This document shows, in pieces, positions 58,473 to 64,000 of a stretch of 64,000 nucleotides of DNA. This DNA comes from JAICSD01 sp963836665. GTDB lineage: Bacteria; Acidobacteriota; Vicinamibacteria; Vicinamibacterales; 2-12-FULL-66-21. Under the pieces are notes generated by a model. The model searched no databases, was not told the origin of the DNA, and saw only the letters and a program-made list of their open reading frames with translations. The stretch is taken from positions 3,038,001 to 3,102,000 of the forward strand of contig CAWIKL010000001.1 of the NCBI GenBank assembly GCA_963836665.1, in the 5' to 3' direction. The position numbers and the translations under genes were made by a program. Within the stretch, counting starts at the first letter, position 1. Each line of letters begins with the position of its first letter.

Positions 58473-59183
58473 CTATCGAATGGCGCCTTCCCGCGCCAGC
58501 GCACTGACCACCGACTCGAAAAGGACCAGGCCGTCCGCGCTGCCGAGCGGCGCCTCACAGGCGCGCTCCGGGTGCGGCATCAGCCCAACGACGTTCCGCT
58601 GCTCGCTGCAGATGCCGGCGATGTTGTGCAGCGAACCGTTGGGGTTGCCCGCGTCGGTGACCCCGCCGTGCTCATCGCAGTAACGGAAGACGACGCGGCC
58701 ACTGTCTTCGAGCTGACGCAGCAGTTCGGGCGGCGCGAAGTAATTGCCTTCACCGTGCGCGACCGGCATGCGCAGCACCTGCCCCGGCTGCGCGCGTGCG
58801 GTGAACGGCGTGTCGGTGCGCTCGACGCGGATGCCGACCTGCTCGCAGTGGAAACGCAGGTCGCGGTTGCGCAGCATCGCGCCGGGCAGCAGCCCCGACT
58901 CGAGCAGCACCTGAAAGCCGTTGCAGATCCCCAGTAGCGGCCCGCCGCGCCTGGCGAAGTCAATCACTGCCGGCATGATCGGCGAGAAGCGGGCGATCGC
59001 GCCGGTGCGCAGGTAGTCGCCGTGCGCGAAGCCGCCGGGCAGAATCACCACGTCGGCGCCGTTGAGGCTGGTGTCCTTGTGCCAGATGCACTCGGCGTCC
59101 TGGCCGAGCACGTCTTTCGCCGCATGGTAGCTGTCGTGATCGCAGTTGGATCCCGGGAACACGACAACGGCAAACTTGATCAC
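58473..59183 (-). CDS. purQ: FGAM synthase, glutaminase subunit
   Basis: 236 residues. Supplies ammonia from glutamine to PurL. Class I glutamine amidotransferase: LLGICNGFQVLLESGLLPGA has the nucleophile Cys, and PHPERACE holds the catalytic His-x-Glu. VVFPGSNCDHD is typical of PurQ. Gap to purS is 51 bases. Confidence 0.97.
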   Translation of the reverse strand: MIKFAVVVFPGSNCDHDSYHAAKDVLGQDAECIWHKDTSLNGADVVILPGGFAHGDYLRTGAIARFSPIMPAVIDFARRGGPLLGICNGFQVLLESGLLPGAMLRNRDLRFHCEQVGIRVERTDTPFTARAQPGQVLRMPVAHGEGNYFAPPELLRQLEDSGRVVFRYCDEHGGVTDAGNPNGSLHNIAGICSEQRNVVGLMPHPERACEAPLGSADGLVLFESVVSALAREGAIR

Positions 59184-59234
59184 AGCGTCCAGCTCCCGGC
59201 TGGCGGCCGCCGGCTGGCGGCGCCCAGCGTCTGG

Positions 59235-59474
59235 CTATTCCACTTCGACACGGTAGCTCTCGATGACGGGGTTGGCGAGAACCTTGTTGGCCACCTCCGA
59301 CGCGATTTGCTGTGCCTGCGCCGCCGACGGTGCGTCGAGCTCGAGCTCGAAGAACTTGCCCTGGCGCACGTCGCCGACGTTGGTGTACCCGAGCGAGTGC
59401 AGCGCGTCGGCGATGGTCTGCCCCTGCGGATCGAACACCGATTGCTTCAACGTGACGTAGACTCGCGCTTTCAT
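59235..59474 (-). CDS. purS: FGAM synthase, PurS subunit
   Basis: 79 residues. Small bridging subunit that joins PurL and PurQ. KARVYVTLKQSVFDPQGQTI and YTNVGDVRQGKFFELELD are the family pattern, and the C-terminus ends VIESYRVEVE. ATG 59474 chosen; the longer frame upstream is the shadow of purB. Confidence 0.95.
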   Translation of the reverse strand: MKARVYVTLKQSVFDPQGQTIADALHSLGYTNVGDVRQGKFFELELDAPSAAQAQQIASEVANKVLANPVIESYRVEVE

Positions 59475-59503
59475 CCTTCTCCTGTTCCGCCTGAAGGCGG
59501 ACC

Positions 59504-60826
<1,323 letters not shown>

Positions 60827-60924
60827 GTTCGTGGGGCTCCACGCCGTCCCACCCTGGCTCGCGGGCGCGTCCCTCCGGGCGCGTCTCCGGTTCTTGCCGC
60901 GTCCTGGTCGTCGTCGTGCATCAC

Positions 60925-62181
60925 TCAGCCAAGATCCAGTTTCGCCCGCGTGACGTCCTGCTGCAGCGGACCGACGACCGTGGCGGCAAGCGACCCGTTG
61001 GCGAAGAGATCCGACGCGACGCGTTGCACGTCCGCCGCGCTCACCCGCTCGACCCCGGCGAGAGTCTCGTCGAGCCCGAAGTGGCGCTCGAAGTAAATCT
61101 CCTGCCGCGCCAGATGCGACATCCGGCTCGCGGTGTTCTCGAGGCTCAGCATCAGGCTGCCCTTGAGATGATCCTTGGCGCGGCGCAGCTCCGGTGCCGC
61201 TACCGGTGCCTGCTTGAGGCCGCGCAGTTCCTCGACGCAAAGGTCGACCACCTCCGCGACGGCCTCGTTGGCGCAGCCGGCGTAGATCGTCAGGTTGCCG
61301 GCATCGCGATAGGCGCTCAGGCCGCTGAACACCGCGTAGGCCAGCCCGCGCTTCTCTCGCACGTTCTGGAACAGCCGCGAGCTCATCGAGCCGCCGAGCA
61401 CGGTGTTCATGATGTAGCCGACGTAGCGATCGGGATGGTTCTGTGGATAGCTGTTGGTGCCGAGACAGACGTGGCTCTGCTCGAGTTCCTTGGTCCGTAC
61501 CAACACTTGCGGCACGACGCGCGGCACCGTGTCGTCGTAAGGACGCGCTGTCGTCGGCAGCGCCGCGAATGCGCGCGAGACGAGGTCGCGCACCACCGCG
61601 TGCTCGACGTTCCCCGCCGCGGAGACGATCAGGTTCGGGGCGACGTAGGTCGTGCCGAAATAATCGCGCAGGATCTGGGAGGTGAAGGACTCCACCGTGT
61701 CCTTGGCCCCGAGAATCGGCCGGCCCAGCGCGTGGCCTTCCCAGAAATGCTGCGTGAACAGCTCGTGGACCAGATCGTCGGGTGTGTCCTCGACCATCTT
61801 GATCTCTTCGAGGATGACCTTCTTCTCCTTCTCGATGTCCTCGCCGTCGAAGCGCGGGCGCATCACGATGTCGGAGAGTAGATCGACGGCCAGGCCGAGG
61901 TGCTCGTCGAGGACTTTGATGTAGTAGCTGGCGTATTCCTTGGCGGTGAAGGCGTCGAGCTGGCCGCCGATCGAATCGATTTCCTGCGCGATGTCTTCGG
62001 CGCTGCGCGTGTCGGTACCCTTGAAGAGCATGTGCTCGACGAAGTGCGCGATACCTCCCTGCGGCTCGACTTCATGCCGTGAACCGCGCGACAGCCACAC
62101 GCCGATGCTCACCGATCGGACGTGGGGCATCGTTTCGGTGATGAGACGGAGACCGGTGTCCAGAACCTCGCGTGTGACCAT
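60925..62181 (-). CDS. M16-family zinc peptidase
   Basis: 418 residues. The inverted zinc motif HFVEHMLFKGT (His-x-x-Glu-His) is near residue 48, with the third ligand Glu in a conserved helix about 75 residues later. GGSMSSRLFQNVREKRGLAY is the R/Y pair of the C-terminal domain. No signal peptide, so cytoplasmic, like many bacterial processing-peptidase relatives. The start ATG 62181 is divergent from rlmN. It sits ahead of purB in the same direction, so it may share that transcript. Substrate unknown. Confidence 0.92.
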   Translation of the reverse strand: MVTREVLDTGLRLITETMPHVRSVSIGVWLSRGSRHEVEPQGGIAHFVEHMLFKGTDTRSAEDIAQEIDSIGGQLDAFTAKEYASYYIKVLDEHLGLAVDLLSDIVMRPRFDGEDIEKEKKVILEEIKMVEDTPDDLVHELFTQHFWEGHALGRPILGAKDTVESFTSQILRDYFGTTYVAPNLIVSAAGNVEHAVVRDLVSRAFAALPTTARPYDDTVPRVVPQVLVRTKELEQSHVCLGTNSYPQNHPDRYVGYIMNTVLGGSMSSRLFQNVREKRGLAYAVFSGLSAYRDAGNLTIYAGCANEAVAEVVDLCVEELRGLKQAPVAAPELRRAKDHLKGSLMLSLENTASRMSHLARQEIYFERHFGLDETLAGVERVSAADVQRVASDLFANGSLAATVVGPLQQDVTRAKLDLG

Positions 62182-62340
62182 CGCGTGTCGTGTCGAACCG
62201 TAACTGTTGCAGGGAAAGGGATTACAGGAAACGCCTACGTGTGGGATGTTATCACGCTGCCGCACTGTTGTGCAAACCCGTACGGGTCGAAAAGCCGTGC
62301 TGGACGTCGCTGGTACAATACAAGGTCCGGGTTTCCCGAT

Positions 62341-63423
62341 ATGTTCAACCGTCATGATTTGGCCGAAATGGAGCTGGGGGAGCTCGAGCAGGCGCTCGAG
62401 TCGATCCAACAGCCGCGTTTTCACGGGCGCCAGCTCTACCAGTGGGTGCACAAGCGCGGCGTGACGGCATTCGGCGAGATGACGGATCTCGGCCGGGATC
62501 TCCGCAGCACGCTCGCCGCCGCCTTTCGCATCGTCACGCCGGAAGTCGTCCGGCGGGAACAATCAAGCGACGGGACGACGAAGTTCCTGCTGCGGCTCGA
62601 GGACGGCCAGCTGATTGAGTCGGTTTTCATCCCGGATACACCGGCAAACACGTTCTGCCTGTCGACGCAGGTCGGCTGCGCCATGAAGTGCGGCTTCTGC
62701 CTGACCGGGCGGATGGGCATTATCCGCAATCTCACCGCCGGCGAGATCGCCGGCCAGGTCCGCGTGCTGACGCGTGAGCTCGGCATGTTGCAGGCTCGCT
62801 TCAACATCGTTCTGATGGGCATGGGGGAGCCGCTGCACAACTACGACGCGGTGATGAAGGCGCTACGCATGCTCGCCGACGAGCACGGCCTGGCCGTCAA
62901 TCCCCGACGCGTCACGCTTTCCACCGTCGGCGTGTTGCCGAATCTCGAGCGGCTCGCCACCGAGGCGTTGATGCCCAACCTGGCCATCTCGCTGCACGCC
63001 ACGACCGAGGAGCAGCGCGATTTGCTCGTGCCGATCAACCGCAAGTACGGGTTGAAGGAGCTGCTCGACGCCTGCCGCCGCTTCCCGGTCAAGCGCCGCG
63101 AGCGGATCACGTTCGAGTACGTGATGCTCGCGGACGTCAACGACTCTGACGACGACGCACGGCGTCTCGTCCGCCTGCTCAACGGGATCAAGGCCAAGGT
63201 GAACCTGCTGCCGCTGAACGAAGCGGCGGGGATTCCCTACCAGCGTCCATCGGACGCGCGCGTCAACCGTTTCGCGTCGATCCTCGCCGAGCGCGGAGTG
63301 GTCGTGTCGGTGCGCAAGTCGCGTGGCCGCGACATCCGCGCCGCCTGCGGTCAGCTGATTACCGAGTCGGCGCGTCAGAAGTCGCCGGCGCAGCAGCTGG
63401 CGACGTTGATGCAGATTTCCTGA
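62341..63423 (+). CDS. rlmN: Dual-specificity RNA methyltransferase RlmN
   Basis: 360 residues. Radical-SAM enzyme that adds a C2-methyl to adenosine 2503 of 23S rRNA and adenosine 37 of some tRNAs. The [4Fe-4S] motif is CAMKCGFCLTG; the catalytic cysteines are in this cluster and in the C-terminal RAACGQL region. MGMGEPLHNYDAVM and LAISLHATTEEQRD are typical. ATG 62341 is preceded by a TACAAT -10-like element (62314-62319). The 159-base gap to the divergent M16 gene holds both promoters and no other feature I can name. Confidence 0.96.
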   Translation: MFNRHDLAEMELGELEQALESIQQPRFHGRQLYQWVHKRGVTAFGEMTDLGRDLRSTLAAAFRIVTPEVVRREQSSDGTTKFLLRLEDGQLIESVFIPDTPANTFCLSTQVGCAMKCGFCLTGRMGIIRNLTAGEIAGQVRVLTRELGMLQARFNIVLMGMGEPLHNYDAVMKALRMLADEHGLAVNPRRVTLSTVGVLPNLERLATEALMPNLAISLHATTEEQRDLLVPINRKYGLKELLDACRRFPVKRRERITFEYVMLADVNDSDDDARRLVRLLNGIKAKVNLLPLNEAAGIPYQRPSDARVNRFASILAERGVVVSVRKSRGRDIRAACGQLITESARQKSPAQQLATLMQIS

Positions 63424-63428
63424 CGCGA

Positions 63429-64000
63429 TCAGCCACCACAGGCCGCCTTCTCGCTGGCGCGTCCCGCAACGGTGCCGCCGAGCGCCTGCCCCTCATGGCT
63501 AATCAGTACGCGTATGCGCTCATTTCGCGCGTGCCCTGGCGGAATTCGGACCTTCAGGTAATTGTCGGTGACGGCCAGCGTGCCGTCCTCCAGCGTTAGC
63601 GCTGGGCGCCAGGAGCCTGCGTGAGCGATCCGGAAGCAGGCCGCCAGGCGCGCGCCGATGCGGCGTAACTCCGCGCCGCGGTCGCGGATCACCGCCGGGT
63701 GAACCTTTCCGCGCATCCGCGTCGCGTCCGTCCCCGGACGATCAGAATAGGGAAACACGTGCAGGTGGCTGAGTGGCGACGCCGGCAGATAGGCGGCGTT
63801 GGCGGCGAAGTCGTCGTCGGTCTCGCCGGGGAAGCCGACGATCATGTCGGATCCGATGGCCGCGTGCGGCAGACGGGCGTGGATGCCGTCGACCAGGCGC
63901 CGATAATCGTCGAGCGTATAGGGGCGGCGCATCGCCGCCAGCAGGCGATTGCTCGCATGCTGCAGGGGGAGGTGGAAATGCGGCAGGAAGCGGCCGCTGC
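63429..64000 (-). CDS. MtaB/MiaB-like tRNA methylthiotransferase, C-terminal part
   Basis: The open frame runs off the right edge. Visible order: FLPHFHLPLQHASNRLLAAM, then RRPYTLDDYRRLVD, AIGSDMIVGFPGETDDDFAA and LHVFPYSDRPGTDATRM, which are the late radical-SAM segments of MtaB-type enzymes; the last 60 residues form the TRAM-like tail (LTLEDGTLAVTDNYLKV). It would add a methylthio group to t6A at position 37. The cluster-binding cysteines are outside the window. Convergent with rlmN, five bases apart. Confidence 0.85.
   Translation of the reverse strand, partial: SGRFLPHFHLPLQHASNRLLAAMRRPYTLDDYRRLVDGIHARLPHAAIGSDMIVGFPGETDDDFAANAAYLPASPLSHLHVFPYSDRPGTDATRMRGKVHPAVIRDRGAELRRIGARLAACFRIAHAGSWRPALTLEDGTLAVTDNYLKVRIPPGHARNERIRVLISHEGQALGGTVAGRASEKAACGG

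Noticed and set aside
57339..58937. 532-codon plus-strand open frame
   Set aside because: Antisense to purL and purQ; low-complexity, no recognised motif or ribosome site.
62182..62340. Riboswitch or purine-responsive leader ahead of the pur genes
   Set aside because: The gap shows no recognisable purine-riboswitch core or paired stems; only a -10-like element for rlmN stands out.

Overview
The window looks like chromosomal DNA of a high-GC, free-living Gram-negative bacterium. Dense coding, PEP-CTERM proteins, carboxypeptidase-regulatory-like secreted proteins, several serine hydrolases and short intergenic tandem repeats together suggest Acidobacteriota, possibly the Vicinamibacteria lineage. 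That placement is inference from gene style; a search with the 16S gene at 39656-41208 would settle it.

Layout. 1-8.6 kb: end of an asparaginase, a YbdL-like methionine aminotransferase, both methionine sulfoxide reductases (msrA, msrB, not adjacent), a YdjG/YdjI-like pair (zinc-ribbon membrane protein plus an SPFH protein with an added DNA-binding-like domain), an FkbM methyltransferase, a zinc-ribbon protein and an AsmA-like protein. 8.6-17.5 kb: two secreted penicillin-binding-protein-like serine hydrolases enclosing a minus-strand run (MATE exporter, YpfJ-type metallopeptidase, glyoxalase-family fusion, aminotransferase, HAD phosphatase, calcium-loop lipoprotein). 17.5-26.4 kb: a purine-degradation locus. 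Three xanthine dehydrogenase subunits make urate, PuuD and 5-hydroxyisourate hydrolase open it, an allantoicase/OHCU-decarboxylase fusion and allantoinase carry it on, and a DUF6986 aldolase-like protein may use the glyoxylate product. 26.4-35.5 kb: secreted, sugar-related and hypothetical genes, including a glutamine-rich PEGA protein behind a sigma-54-type promoter, a CmcI/CmcH-like divergent pair and a SLATT-like membrane protein.

35.5-41.7 kb: one complete rRNA operon on the minus strand (16S, tRNA-Ile, tRNA-Ala, 23S, 5S) with promoter, boxA-like motifs, terminator and inverted repeats around both large rRNA genes. 41.7-45.4 kb: two glycosyltransferase-type genes and tyrS. 45.4-49.2 kb: a lower-GC island bounded by 14-bp direct repeats, holding two PEP-CTERM proteins, two small genes and a frameshifted tyrosine recombinase; it looks like a small integrated element inserted in front of tyrS. 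49.3-62.2 kb: a phosphoesterase, then the minus-strand purine biosynthesis run M16 peptidase-purB-purS-purQ-purL-purF-HEAT-purM-membrane protein-purN. The window ends with rlmN and part of an MtaB-like methylthiotransferase, both radical-SAM RNA-modifying enzymes.

Five genes carry a frameshift that a one-base (or, in one case, 16-bp) change would repair. All lie in accessory genes (near 1804, 5937, 12907, 47664 and 48321), while about 50 kb of larger genes show none; they may be real decay or consensus errors.
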